DNA of 64,000 nucleotides from Burkholderiales bacterium (GCA_020851235.1 JADZDD010000025.1:186001-250000), one strand, 5' to 3'; numbered from the stretch's first letter, positions 20,605 to 30,161 are shown. The notes: generated by a model from the letters alone, not told the origin. A program made the numbers and translations.

Positions 20605-21635
20605 GCGTAAAGCTGCTTTACTTTGGCCCGCAGTGGACTGGCTCGACTTCGCTGCAGCGCTTGCACGCGTTCCAGCAGATCGACGGCTTGGAGGCGATCG
20701 GAGTCGACTGCGGCGCCGACGTTGGGGCGAAATCTACACTTTGGCGTCGAGTACGCTGGAAACTCCGTTTGCCTGTAGACGCTTTGCGGGAGAATGAGCG
20801 CCTGCTCGACGCAGTGGCCGCGCATCGACCCGATATCGTGTTGGTGGACAACAGCAAGGTAATTGCGCGCGAAACGCTGGAACGAATTCGACGATCCGGC
20901 GTGTCTCGCCTAGTCTATTATTCCCCAGACGATATCGTAGCCCGACACAATCTGAGTCTTCCGTTGAAGTGGACCCTTCCCAGTTGGGATATTGTCTGTA
21001 CCACCAAGACGTTCAACATCCCTGAACTCGCTGCGCTTGGGGTTCCCCGACCATTCCTGATTGGCAAGGCGTTCGACCCACAATTGCATAGGCCCATGTC
21101 GCCAGAGCAAGTCGGGCCCGACTATGAGCGATACGATGCAGTCTTCGTAGGGGATTGGGAACAGCAGCGATGTGCTAGCATCAACGCTCTTGCGGAGGCT
21201 GGATGCGCAGTAGTTGTCTTCGGCGCAAACATAAAGAAGTGGCGTCGTAGTCGACTACATCCGTCGATTGACCTACGCATGCCCGCGTATGGCGAAGACT
21301 ATGTAGTTGCGCTTCACACAGCGAAAGTAGCATTATGCTTCCTTCGAAAGATCAATCGAGACCGCATCACGCAGCGCACGATGGAGATCGCGGCGAGCGC
21401 GCGCCCGATGGTCGCAGAACGCACGGATGAACACGACGCCCATTTCGCGCACGGCAGGGAGTATCTCGGATTTGAGTCCGACAGCGAACTCGTACAACGG
21501 GTGCGCAGTCTTGCCCAGGATGATTCCCTGCGCATGTCAATAGCGGAATCGGCACGTCGGCGCTGCATGGCATCCGGTTACTCTACGGCGGAGCGCGCGC
21601 GGCAGATGCTCAATGCGTTTCTTGAGGGGAAATGA
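20601..21635 (+). CDS. Glycosyltransferase, CgeB-like
   Basis: 344 residues starting at GTG 20601, which overlaps the preceding stop (GTGA). Seen: N-terminal VKLLYFGPQWTGSTSLQR, a middle region YYSPDDIVARHNLS, and a C-terminal half FVGDWEQQRCASINALAEAG resembling the CgeB / glycosyl transferase group 1 fold, with TQRTMEIAASARPMVAERTDEH as the probable nucleotide-sugar binding loop. Function beyond glycosyl transfer cannot be stated. Confidence 0.65.
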   Translation: MSVKLLYFGPQWTGSTSLQRLHAFQQIDGLEAIGVDCGADVGAKSTLWRRVRWKLRLPVDALRENERLLDAVAAHRPDIVLVDNSKVIARETLERIRRSGVSRLVYYSPDDIVARHNLSLPLKWTLPSWDIVCTTKTFNIPELAALGVPRPFLIGKAFDPQLHRPMSPEQVGPDYERYDAVFVGDWEQQRCASINALAEAGCAVVVFGANIKKWRRSRLHPSIDLRMPAYGEDYVVALHTAKVALCFLRKINRDRITQRTMEIAASARPMVAERTDEHDAHFAHGREYLGFESDSELVQRVRSLAQDDSLRMSIAESARRRCMASGYSTAERARQMLNAFLEGK

Positions 21636-21885
21636 GCGCATCCTCGGCATGAGCTCCTTCTTGACTTGGGAAAGTCCCAACCTACTCTGCGTGAGCCGAT
21701 GCGCCCCTGCCGACACGTCTGGTGCGTCGGCGGCTGACGCCAATGTCAAGACGATGCTGTCGCGATTGATGCTGGGGGTTCTCTAGTGCGGGACGTACGG
21801 AAGCGAAGTGCTGCTCCTGTTTGTCCGTATAGAACCGTTTGCCAAGGAGCGCTTCTCGATCCATTTGGCCTGACTGACTACATTG
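21636..21885. other. 250-nt gap with no recognisable gene
   Basis: The longest interruption in this coupled gene run. Only a short GTG-initiated frame of about 31 codons ending at the TAG near 21785 is open on the plus strand, without family resemblance or a ribosome-binding site. I see no terminator or repeat. Confidence 0.4.
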
Positions 21886-22800
21886 ATGTTTGAGGATTTC
21901 GCGAGTTGGATCGGCCGCAACGTCAGGCTTCCGGGCGTTCACTCGCTGATCCGCGCGGTATATCCGATTGGTGTGGCGAGTGGTCGTCACGTAGCCGGCG
22001 TCCGCGCACGCGCTGACGGACTGATGGCTTATGTCGACACCCGCGAGTTGATCGATTGGACCGTGTTCTTTAGTGGCGACTATGAATCGCACATTGGGGC
22101 GCTATTCACATATCTACTAGAGCGCGGAGAGACTGCGATAGACGTGGGCGCAAACGTGGGAATGCACACGCTGACTCTTGCGAGAATCGTCGGACCGCGA
22201 GGGAAAGTGATTGCGTTCGAGCCCAACCCAGATGTAAGGGAACGCCTGCGGCGAAATGTCGAACTGAACGGGTTCGCACACGTGCACGTCGACCGGCGCG
22301 CATTGGGATACGACGCTGCGCATGGGTCGCTGCGGGTGCCGGCGGTCGGAAGCGCCGAAGCTTGGAATTCGGGAATGGCGAGCCTTGTGGCCCTTGAAAC
22401 TCCGCACGAGTGCGTGGAAGTTGACGTTGTGCCGTTGGATTCGGTTGTGGATGAGCTGGCCATCGACCGTCTAGGTATGGTGAAAATCGATGTTCAAGGC
22501 TATGAGGTACCTGTACTAGGAGGAATGGCCAGAGTCGCGAAGCGATACCGGCCCGCGATCGTCTTCGAATATGAAGACTGGGCTTGGAAGTCGGCAGGCT
22601 GTAGTCTCGCGGGTGCGCTGACGATGCTGGAACAATGGGGCTATGAGGTGTGGGCGATCGAGGCTCGGGGGCGGCCGGGCTTCAATCTCGTGCCTTTAGG
22701 GATTGAGACAGCCGCACATGTCGAGTGCCTGGCCATGGCACGTTCGGATCCGAAACATCAGGCGATCCTGGAGTTCGTCCAGAGCGAAGTGCATGGCTAG
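21886..22800 (+). CDS. FkbM family SAM-dependent methyltransferase
   Basis: 304 residues from ATG 21886 (a TTG lies one codon earlier). Seen: motif I AIDVGANVGMHTLTLAR, the post-I acidic VIAFEPNPDVRERLRRNVELN, and MVKIDVQGYEVPVLGGM, the FkbM signature with its conserved Lys-Ile-Asp. FkbM enzymes O-methylate hydroxyl groups on sugars and polyketides; here a sugar of the polysaccharide repeat is the likely acceptor. The stop overlaps the next gene start. Confidence 0.87.
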   Translation: MFEDFASWIGRNVRLPGVHSLIRAVYPIGVASGRHVAGVRARADGLMAYVDTRELIDWTVFFSGDYESHIGALFTYLLERGETAIDVGANVGMHTLTLARIVGPRGKVIAFEPNPDVRERLRRNVELNGFAHVHVDRRALGYDAAHGSLRVPAVGSAEAWNSGMASLVALETPHECVEVDVVPLDSVVDELAIDRLGMVKIDVQGYEVPVLGGMARVAKRYRPAIVFEYEDWAWKSAGCSLAGALTMLEQWGYEVWAIEARGRPGFNLVPLGIETAAHVECLAMARSDPKHQAILEFVQSEVHG

Positions 22801-24217
22801 GCTAGTTGTCCGGCGGTCGGCGCTTGTGCCGCTATCCGGATCCGCAGTGATCTACGCTATTGGCGTCGCTTTGGCGGGTGCCGCGGCGTTTGCGACCAAC
22901 GATGCATGGTTGCCGCTCCTTTTTGCGTTCGGCGGCATCGCGGCGCTCTTTGCGTGGTGGACGATGCGTTGGCCAGATCAAAGTGCGCGCTATCTCTCTT
23001 TCGGTGCCGTGTTGCTCCTTGCGTGCGTTGCAAATAGGTTGCTCTACCTGGCAGACTTTGCATTCGCGGGACCGAGACTCGACGAGTGGCCGTTCCCTGC
23101 CGGCAACCCGGAGAGTGCATTCTTCAAGGGTGAAGTACTCACGATAGGGGGTTCGTTGATTTCAGTATTGGCTTGGGCAGCTACCGGTGGGCTTCGAGTC
23201 TCGCCGACGGTGATCCTAAGGAGACTCGACAGGTTCCGCAGGCAGTTGCTGGTGATCTACGTCCTGTCATTGTTCGCCGTCATCGCGATGCAAAGCCTGC
23301 CGGGCGCTGCGGCCGCTCTTGGCTTGCTACTCCCCACCCTGCAAGCGCTAGGCTTGGTAGCGGCAGTTCTACTTCCACTGGCGGCGCTCAAGAGAGCGCT
23401 TTTCATTATTCCTTCAGTACTTCTTCTTAGCGCGCCATTCGTGCTGGCCTCAGCAGGCACGGGCATGAAGGAGTCGATCATTCTCGCGTTGCTGCCGGTG
23501 GGGGCAATCCTCTGGGCAAGGGTCAGGGGTTTCTACAGCCGGATCATCATCCTCAGCGCGGCCGCTGTGTGCATTTCGTTGATTACTTCGTACGTTGGAT
23601 ACTTCCGTGATGCGGTCTGGCGGGACCACTTGGGAACAGTGACAACAGCGCAGGTTCTTGAGGAGTACGTCGACGAGGTTCAGCAGGTTGGCGCGGCCGA
23701 AACCATAGCAGACGGATGGTTGAAGTTCATGTCGCGCAGCAATGCGAGCATCTCACGCGCTTGGGCCGTGGCAATTGCAGATGAACAAGCCATGGAGCCG
23801 GAGCTAGTGTTCGGTCCGTTGGTCTACGTATTCATTCCGCGGGTGTTCTGGCCTGACAAGCCAGCGATACGCCAAGGATGGGAATTCAGTCGCCTCGTCT
23901 TCGGCCCCGCGTACACCGCATGGAGCGAGAGTTCGACCGCGGCGGGGTTCTATACATCGTTGTACCTGGGATATGGGTGGATCGCCTTCTTGGGAGGGGC
24001 GGTCTTCGTGGGCTATTTGGTTGCCAAGGCTACCTTGGCGGCGAGATACGTAGGCGGCGATCTGGCCGCTGGCCTATTCGTATTGGGGATGGTCCCATAC
24101 GCACTGCGGATGGACGAGCAGTGGCCGGTCGGGGTGTTCAGCGCTCCCGTCATTACGCTTGCGTATGTCCTCATGGTCGTCTTCACTGTGGGGTTGATTA
24201 CATTGCAACGACCTTGA
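22793..24217 (+). CDS. Wzy-like O-antigen/exopolysaccharide polymerase
   Basis: 474 residues, with roughly ten to twelve hydrophobic segments spread along the length and one long periplasmic-type loop (around residues 280-370, with VTTAQVLEEYVDEVQQ and FIPRVFWPDKP). This topology, rather than sequence motifs, identifies Wzy proteins, which join undecaprenyl-linked repeat units at the periplasmic face. ATG 22793 overlaps the methyltransferase stop. The only such protein in this block; a Wzx-like flippase is encoded at about 36.0 kb. Confidence 0.68.
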   Translation: MARLVVRRSALVPLSGSAVIYAIGVALAGAAAFATNDAWLPLLFAFGGIAALFAWWTMRWPDQSARYLSFGAVLLLACVANRLLYLADFAFAGPRLDEWPFPAGNPESAFFKGEVLTIGGSLISVLAWAATGGLRVSPTVILRRLDRFRRQLLVIYVLSLFAVIAMQSLPGAAAALGLLLPTLQALGLVAAVLLPLAALKRALFIIPSVLLLSAPFVLASAGTGMKESIILALLPVGAILWARVRGFYSRIIILSAAAVCISLITSYVGYFRDAVWRDHLGTVTTAQVLEEYVDEVQQVGAAETIADGWLKFMSRSNASISRAWAVAIADEQAMEPELVFGPLVYVFIPRVFWPDKPAIRQGWEFSRLVFGPAYTAWSESSTAAGFYTSLYLGYGWIAFLGGAVFVGYLVAKATLAARYVGGDLAAGLFVLGMVPYALRMDEQWPVGVFSAPVITLAYVLMVVFTVGLITLQRP

Positions 24218-24235
24218 ATTGCACGCTCAAGCGGA

Positions 24236-25477
24236 ATGCGGAATATGGTGGCGCACATTGGACTGATCGTTCCCGCTTTGTTGGATGGGGGCGGCGTGCC
24301 TTCGGTGGCGCGCTTCGTGAGGAAGACTGCCTTGCAGAGTGGGGAGTTCAAGCTCAGCGTCGTATCGCTGTCGTCATCGATTGGGGATGATGAGGGTGTC
24401 CGAGTGCTCTCCCCGCGCTCCTGGCTTCGCGGGGTTCGAACCTCGGCGAATGATTGGGATGGCGTGCCGATCGTGCATGTGGGGACTCTTGGCGGAGAGC
24501 TGGAGTTTCAGCGCTACCGGCGGCGCAAGGCAGTCTCCGATGCGGTGGCGAACTGTGACATTCTTCAGGTGGTATGCGGCTCGCCGGCTTGGGCCAATTC
24601 AGTTTGCGAACTGGGGAAGCCAGTGGCTTTGCAAGCCGCGACACGGGCGCGTGTGGAGCGTCGCCGGCGGGATGCCCAACCTCGCGGCGCGCTTGGCTTG
24701 TGGCGCAAGGCGATGACTAGAGTTACCGACCGCCTGGACGATCGCGCACTACGTCTCGTCGATGCAATCCAGGTCGAGAATCCATGGATGCTTGAATACG
24801 CGCGGAGGGTGAACGTTGGAAGGGACGTCGACATTCGCTATGCGCCGCCGGGCGTCGACGACACGCTGTTTCACCCTTTAGTAAGGCGGGATCTCGGCGG
24901 CGATGCGTACATCCTGTGCGTCGGTCGGCTGGATGACCCCCGCAAGAACATCGGGTTGCTCGTCGAGGGGTATGCGCGACTATCCGGCGGACTGCGGCGT
25001 CGCGTTCGGCTCGTGCTTGCAGGCTCGTCGGGACCACCGCGGGCGCTCTGGTCGCGCGCGGAAGCTTTGGGAGTCCGCGATCGCGTCGAGTACATCCCGA
25101 ATCCGTCCCGCGAGAAGCTCGTCGGGCTTTATCAACGGGCCAGCGTGTTCGCGCTACCTTCCGACGAGGAAGGCTTGGGCGTCGTGCTGCTGGAGTCGAT
25201 GGCCTGCGGTGTACCTGTCGTATCCACGCGCAGCGGTGGGCCCGATGGTGTCGTTACCGACGGAAAGGACGGATTCCTCGTGCCGCTCGACGATGCTGAG
25301 GCCATGGCGGATCGACTCGGCCGGCTTCTCCGCGAGACTACGCTCAATGTTTCGATGGGCCGCGAGGCGCGACGCACCGTCGAGGCACGATACTCGGAAC
25401 GCGTCGCGGGCGACGCGTTCCTGGACGTCTGGGACCGATTGTTGACTAAGGTTGGCAAGAAGTCATGTGTGGGCTAG
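24236..25477 (+). CDS. Glycosyltransferase, GT4 family
   Basis: 413 residues with a GT-B fold. Seen: N-terminal HIGLIVPALLDGGGVPSVAR (glycine-rich acceptor loop), the interdomain YAPPGVDDTLFHP, ILCVGRLDDPRKNIGLLVEG, and the C-terminal EEGLGVVLLESMACGVPVVS, which holds the EX7E-type motif of retaining GT4 enzymes. A second ATG three codons in is possible. Its 3' end overlaps the next amidotransferase by 13 nt. Confidence 0.86.
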   Translation: MRNMVAHIGLIVPALLDGGGVPSVARFVRKTALQSGEFKLSVVSLSSSIGDDEGVRVLSPRSWLRGVRTSANDWDGVPIVHVGTLGGELEFQRYRRRKAVSDAVANCDILQVVCGSPAWANSVCELGKPVALQAATRARVERRRRDAQPRGALGLWRKAMTRVTDRLDDRALRLVDAIQVENPWMLEYARRVNVGRDVDIRYAPPGVDDTLFHPLVRRDLGGDAYILCVGRLDDPRKNIGLLVEGYARLSGGLRRRVRLVLAGSSGPPRALWSRAEALGVRDRVEYIPNPSREKLVGLYQRASVFALPSDEEGLGVVLLESMACGVPVVSTRSGGPDGVVTDGKDGFLVPLDDAEAMADRLGRLLRETTLNVSMGREARRTVEARYSERVAGDAFLDVWDRLLTKVGKKSCVG

Positions 25478-27258
25478 TCGGCGCGTTCGAGCGTTCCGGT
25501 GCGGACGTCATCGACGAGCACTTGCGCGCGGCACTTGCACATATGGTGCGAAGGGGTCCGGATGGCGAAGGCACGTGGCGCGACGAAGGCGTCGTGCTTG
25601 GCCATCGCCGCCTCGCAATCATCGATCTCGACCCGCGCGCGGCCCAGCCTATGCACTCGGCCGATGGACGTTACACCATCGCCTTCAACGGCGAGATCTA
25701 CAACTACCGCGAGCTGCGCCGCGAGCTCGCGACTCAGGGTGTGTCATTTCGCACGACATCTGACACGGAGGTGATCCTTGCACTCTTCGCCCATCTAGGC
25801 GAAGCAATGCTGCCGCACCTGCAGGGCATGTTTGCCTTCGTTATCTGGGATCGATTGGCGAAGCGCGCGTTTGCGGCACGTGACCCCTATGGGATCAAAC
25901 CACTCTACTACGCTGAGACGTCCCAAGGGGCACTGGTCGCCTCACAGGTCAAGGCGCTGCTGGCGACGGGTTTGGTCTCGCGCGAGCCCGATGTTCATGG
26001 CCAGGCTGGCTTCTGGCTCCTGGGTAGCGTGCCGGAGCCGCGGACCTGGTTCAGGGCGGTTCGGGCAATGCCTGCCGGGCACTTCGCGTGGATTGAGCAG
26101 GGAAAGGTCGGACCGCCGAGGTGTTGGTGGGACATTGGCAATGCATGGCGGGCTGGCTCTGGCGATCGCAGGCCCGATTCGGAAGTGCGTGACCACGTTC
26201 GCGTTGCGCTCAAGGAGTCTGTGGCGAGGCACCTTGTCGCCGACGTGCCGGTAGGCGTGTTTCTCTCTGGAGGCATTGATTCGGGTGCGCTTGCGGGTCT
26301 GATGGTCGAGGCCGGTGCGCGTGCGCTCGAAGGGTTCACGATCACATACGACGAGTTCTCCGGACGTCCCGAGGACGAGGCACCAGTTGCGGCGCGCGTT
26401 GCCGCGCACTACGGCATCAAACACCATGTGCGGCGCGTTACGCGCGACGAGTTCCTTTCTGATCTGCCGCGTATTCTCGATGCGATGGATCAGCCGAGCA
26501 TCGATGGAATCAATACCTGGTACGCCAGCAAGGCGACCGTGGAGAAGGGCTTGAAGGTGGTGGTGTCAGGTGTCGGTGGGGACGAACTCTTCCAGGGTTA
26601 TGAGAGCTTTCGGCAACTTCCACGTCTCGTCAAGGCACGTCGAACCATGGGTGCGTTGCCGGGAGGCGTTTCCGCAATGCAGTGGTGGGCCGAGTGGCGG
26701 GCGAAACAAACGAACAACGCCCGGTGGCATTGCATGCCGGAATGGAGCAGGTCCATCGCGGGAGCATGGTGGCTGCGCCGTAGCCTGTTCGCGCCGCGCG
26801 ATCTGACGAGCCTCATGGGGGCGGACGCCGCAGACGAAGCATTGCGGGGGTTTGACGCAACGCACTATGTCCAGGCGATGAGCGGTCCGCTCTCCCAAGA
26901 CCCAAGGCTCGCGCTCGGGCAGATCGAGTCCACGACCTATCTTCGCAACCAGTTGCTTCGCGATAGTGACTGGGCGAGCATGGATCACGGGGTAGAATTG
27001 CGCACTCCGCTGGTCGATGCACGACTGTTAAGGCAAGTTCAGCCGTACTTGCCGGACTTTCGTCGTTTTCCTAACAAGGAGCTTCTTGCGCGTACGCCCG
27101 CCAATCCGCTTCCGGATAGCGTCCTTCGGCGACGCAAAACAGGCTTTGGCGTTCCAGTCGCTAGATGGCTTGCCCCGCGCCTCACTCCGAGCGGTGAATC
27201 TGGAAGCAGGGGATTGGCGAAATTGCTATCTATTCACTATGGGGCGACAGCGGCTTGA
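25465..27258 (+). CDS. AsnB-like glutamine-dependent amidotransferase (third of four)
   Basis: 597 residues. Glutaminase part: Cys2 (MCGLVGAFER), RRGPDGEGTW, HRRLAIIDLD, FNGEIYNYREL. Synthetase part: FLSGGIDSGAL near residue 267 and SGVGGDELFQGYESF, then LRDSDWASMDHGVELRTPLVD. Like its paralogues it is tightly coupled to glycosyltransferase genes on both sides (13-nt overlap upstream, 4-nt downstream). Ordinary asparagine synthesis is not excluded for any one copy, but four copies in one polysaccharide locus argues for sugar amidation. Confidence 0.86.
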   Translation: MCGLVGAFERSGADVIDEHLRAALAHMVRRGPDGEGTWRDEGVVLGHRRLAIIDLDPRAAQPMHSADGRYTIAFNGEIYNYRELRRELATQGVSFRTTSDTEVILALFAHLGEAMLPHLQGMFAFVIWDRLAKRAFAARDPYGIKPLYYAETSQGALVASQVKALLATGLVSREPDVHGQAGFWLLGSVPEPRTWFRAVRAMPAGHFAWIEQGKVGPPRCWWDIGNAWRAGSGDRRPDSEVRDHVRVALKESVARHLVADVPVGVFLSGGIDSGALAGLMVEAGARALEGFTITYDEFSGRPEDEAPVAARVAAHYGIKHHVRRVTRDEFLSDLPRILDAMDQPSIDGINTWYASKATVEKGLKVVVSGVGGDELFQGYESFRQLPRLVKARRTMGALPGGVSAMQWWAEWRAKQTNNARWHCMPEWSRSIAGAWWLRRSLFAPRDLTSLMGADAADEALRGFDATHYVQAMSGPLSQDPRLALGQIESTTYLRNQLLRDSDWASMDHGVELRTPLVDARLLRQVQPYLPDFRRFPNKELLARTPANPLPDSVLRRRKTGFGVPVARWLAPRLTPSGESGSRGLAKLLSIHYGATAA

Positions 27259-28382
27259 AGCTAGTTCACGTCGTTCCGCACATAGATGAGGAAGCCTCCG
27301 GGCCCTCGTATTCAGCGCCGAGGCTATGCGAGAGTCTTGCCGCAAGGGGTCACGAGGTCGAGCTTTCTTGTCTTGCAGCACGCACACCCATCGCCGGTGT
27401 TCACATTGACGTGCACCGCGAATGGCCGGTATTCCGCCGTTTCGCGGTTTCGCCAAGCCACGCGCGTGCTCTCCGCGGCAAAGCCAAAGTGGCCGATGTT
27501 GTGCATAACCACAGTCTTTGGTCGATGGTGAACATGGCAAGTGGTTTGATTGTGCCTAGTTCCCACGCGAAGCTCGTGACGTCACCCAGAGGGACACTCT
27601 CGTCCTGGGCGTTGGGGCGTCGGCGCCATATTAAGTGTGCATTGTGGCCTTTGCAGCGGAGAGCACTCTTTTGCGCTAATCTCATACACGCCACCAGTCA
27701 GGAGGAATACGAGGAGATTCGCGCGCTTGGACTTAGAGTGCCAGTCGCGATTATTCCCAATGGCGTTGATGTCCCACCGGAACCGATGCGACACAAGGCC
27801 GGTGGGCGCAGAACCCTCCTCTATCTTGGCCGATTGCACCCCAAGAAGGGATTGGAGACCCTTTGCGAGGCGTGGAAAAGCTTGCAGGGCAGATACTCAG
27901 AATGGGATCTGCACATCGTCGGCCACGGACAACCCGAGTACGAGTCGAGATTGAAGCGCTTGACCGCGGGGCTCGAACTTGAGCGCGTTGAGTTTCGGGG
28001 GCCTCTTTATGGAGATGCCAAGAGGGAGGCGTATTTCGAAGCATCGTTGTTCGTCCTGCCTACTCAATCCGAGAATTTCGGTATGGTCGTTGCCGAAGCG
28101 CTCGCCCATGGGTGTCCGGCTGTAGTAAGCAAAGGCGCCCCTTGGTCTGGCCTGGAGCGGGCGCGATGCGGATGGTGGGTCGGGCGTGACGCCAATGGTT
28201 TGATGGCAGGACTCGACGCAGCGATGTCCACGCCCCGAGAGGCTCTAGTCGAAATGGGCAAGCGAGGTCGAGAATGGATGAGGAGGGACTTCGGATGGAG
28301 CGCAATAGCTGAGCAGATGGAGCTTACCTATGCTTGGGTATTGGAGAGAGCGGGCTGTCCAAGATGGGTCGAGCGGGCATAA
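27255..28382 (+). CDS. Glycosyltransferase, GT4 family
   Basis: 375 residues from TTG 27255, overlapping the previous stop (TTGA). Seen: KLVHVVPHIDEEASGPSYSA, HNHSLWSM, TSPRGTLSSWAL, IIPNGVDVPPEP, LLYLGRLHPKKGLETLCEAW and ENFGMVVAEALAHGCPAVVS. These are typical GT4 features, with the conserved Glu-x7-Glu region at the end. It is the last intact gene before the IS-disrupted methyltransferase. Confidence 0.86.
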   Translation: MKLVHVVPHIDEEASGPSYSAPRLCESLAARGHEVELSCLAARTPIAGVHIDVHREWPVFRRFAVSPSHARALRGKAKVADVVHNHSLWSMVNMASGLIVPSSHAKLVTSPRGTLSSWALGRRRHIKCALWPLQRRALFCANLIHATSQEEYEEIRALGLRVPVAIIPNGVDVPPEPMRHKAGGRRTLLYLGRLHPKKGLETLCEAWKSLQGRYSEWDLHIVGHGQPEYESRLKRLTAGLELERVEFRGPLYGDAKREAYFEASLFVLPTQSENFGMVVAEALAHGCPAVVSKGAPWSGLERARCGWWVGRDANGLMAGLDAAMSTPREALVEMGKRGREWMRRDFGWSAIAEQMELTYAWVLERAGCPRWVERA

Positions 28383-28393
28383 GTCATTGAGGC

Positions 28394-28675
28394 ATGCATC
28401 GGTCGTTGCGACGCAATCTCGCATGTCTCGCAAAGCCTCCCGATTTCATCACTATCTCGTTTCCGACGTTCAGAATGAGTGATTCATTGCAGATGTTTCG
28501 TTCGCTAAGAATGCTTGCGGGCGACGTCATCGGTATATCGGGCTTGCTCGGGCTGCGCCGCGCTTGCATGTGGACGTTTGCGGCACTTCGGAATGTCCCC
28601 GAAATCATAAAATCGAGAAATCTGCAAGTCGCAGATCGAGAGATGGGCCCTGGGCCATTCCTATTGAGCATTCAG
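28394..28675 (+). pseudogene. FkbM-type methyltransferase, N-terminal fragment interrupted by an IS element
   Basis: A 94-residue open frame (MHRSLRRNLACLAKPPDFIT onwards) ends at the left edge of the IS. The stretch TFAALRNVPEIIKSRNLQVA resembles the region ahead of the catalytic domain in FkbM-like methyltransferases. The matching C-terminal piece lies beyond the IS, but neither piece contains the SAM-binding motif (DxGANxG). The gene therefore appears to have lost its middle as well as being interrupted. Assignment of this fragment relies on position and weak resemblance. Confidence 0.5.
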
Positions 28676-28677
28676 TA

Positions 28678-29758
28678 AATGGTTGACGGCTCAGAAGGCG
28701 AGTGCGGCTTGCTGCCAGAAGGCGCGGATCAAGCGTGGCCGGCGCTGCATCGATTTCAGACGCCGACGCGCGAAGTCGCTCACCTCATGCAGCGTGGCCG
28801 GGCAGAGGTTGGCGATCTCGTGCTTCTTCAGATATGCCCAGATGGCTTCGACTGGGTTGAGTTCCGGCGCGTAGGGCGGGAGGAAGGCGATTGCGATGCG
28901 GCCGTCTTGCTGTTCCAACCACTCACGTACCTGTCGGCTCTTGTGCGCGCCGACGCCGTCCCAGACGATCAGCAGCTTGTGCCGGATCTGGCGCTTGAGG
29001 GCGCCCAGGAACTCGATGATCTGCGCACTCTTGACCGCGCCGTCGACGAAGCGGAAATAGAAGCGCCACCACGACAGCCCGGCGATCGCCGACATCTGCT
29101 TCCAGGTGAAGCTCTGCTGGATGATCGGTGTCTGCCCGCGCCGCCCCCAGGTGCGGGTTACCGGACACCTTTCCGAGAGGCCCGACTCGTCGATGAAGAC
29201 GATGGTGCGGCCCTCTCGACTGGACTTTTTTTAGCGCCGGCCATGTCTGGCGCTTCCACCTGACAATGGCCTCCTCGTCGCGCTGCAACGCCCGCTTCTC
29301 CGGCTTCTGCGGCGAGAAGCCCAGCCGGTGCAGCAGAGCCCAGCATCCGGTGTTGCTGTACTTCACGCCGAACTCGCGCTCGATCACCACGCGCACGCGC
29401 TTGACCGTCCACAACTCGGTCGCGAATCCGGCTTGCAAGGCGCCCTTCAGCAGTAGCGACGACAGTTCCGCACACTGGTCCGGTGCCAACCACCGCGGCC
29501 GGCCCAGCACCTTCGCTTTCAGCCGGCCTGCCGCGCCATTGACCGCGGCCAATTGCCGCGCCCAATCGCTGACCGCCTGCCGCGAGACCGAGAGCCGCTG
29601 CGCCACCTCGGCTTGCGACACCTTGCGCTTGAGCAGCCGCGCCCCCTCGATGCGGCGCGCCTCCATCGCCTGCAAATCCCGCTTCGTTGCCATGCGTCGT
29701 CCTCGGCAGATCACCTGCCGATACAACGCGCACGCATACGAAACGGGTGTCAAGCATT
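28678..29758. mobile_element. IS630-type insertion sequence with TA target duplication
   Basis: Element of 1081 bp. Seen: a TA dinucleotide on each side (28676-28677 and 29759-29760), the expected IS630/Tc1 target duplication, and terminal inverted repeats (including TA, TAAATGGTTGAC at the left and TAAATGCTTGAC as the complement of the right end, 11 of 12 identical). One transposase is encoded on the minus strand in two frames. It is inserted in an FkbM-like methyltransferase gene. Confidence 0.88.
28691..29693 (-). CDS. IS630-family transposase in two frames, joined at an A7 tract
   Basis: N-terminal frame starts at ATG 29693 (MATKRDLQAMEARRIEG) with helix-turn-helix features (VSQAEVAQRLSVSRQAVSDW) and a winged-helix part. 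The catalytic frame carries TIVFIDESGLSE (first Asp) and LIVWDGVGAHKSRQVREWL, then LPPYAPELNPVEAIWAYLKK (final Asp-Glu region), the full DDE set. The two frames differ by +1 and meet at seven consecutive A residues (T7 on the plus strand, about 29226-29232); the catalytic frame has a stop just before that tract. Either this copy carries a one-base insertion, or the protein is made by slippage at A7. Total span equals 334 codons plus one base. Confidence 0.85.
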
Positions 29759-29760
29759 TA

Positions 29761-30161
29761 GTGGATTCTCAATAAGAGGATTTGTCGGGCTCAATCAAGA
29801 TGCAGTGGACGTACTGCTGGCGCGATCTGAGTACGATGGAGCCCTCACCATTTCTGAACAGCACTTGATTTTGGCGATCGGATTGCCGCATATCGATTTT
29901 TTGAAGTGTGACATCGAGGGCGGTGAGTTCTCGCTATTCGGACCAGAGTGCGCGCTACTCAGGATGACGAAGCGGTTGGCCATCGCGATTCATGCGTTTG
30001 CCGGAGATGTGAGAAGATCTATCGAGGTGGCCAGGTGCGAAGGATTTGAGATCCTCAGTACGAACTGGGATCAGGACGGCACGGCAGTAGTGTTTGCGGA
30101 GAAACGTCGCACCCGACAACGCGATCGGGTGCCCAGTCGACGAGCTGAAGTGCAACTGTAA
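29761..30161 (+). pseudogene. FkbM-type methyltransferase, C-terminal fragment
   Basis: Open frame from the right IS edge to the stop at 30161. Contains HIDFLKCDIEGGEFSLFGPE, the FkbM signature (Lys-x-Asp-x-Glu-Gly-x-Glu), followed by the normal end of the fold. Motif I is missing, and this frame does not join in phase with the N-terminal fragment when the IS and one TA are removed (a TGA intervenes). It is a remnant unless it is reinitiated as a fragment. Confidence 0.75.

Noticed and set aside
29158-29757. A separate small transposase gene in the third minus-strand frame
   Set aside because: Gly/Ala/Arg-rich shadow of the N-terminal transposase frame; the helix-turn-helix is in the other frame.
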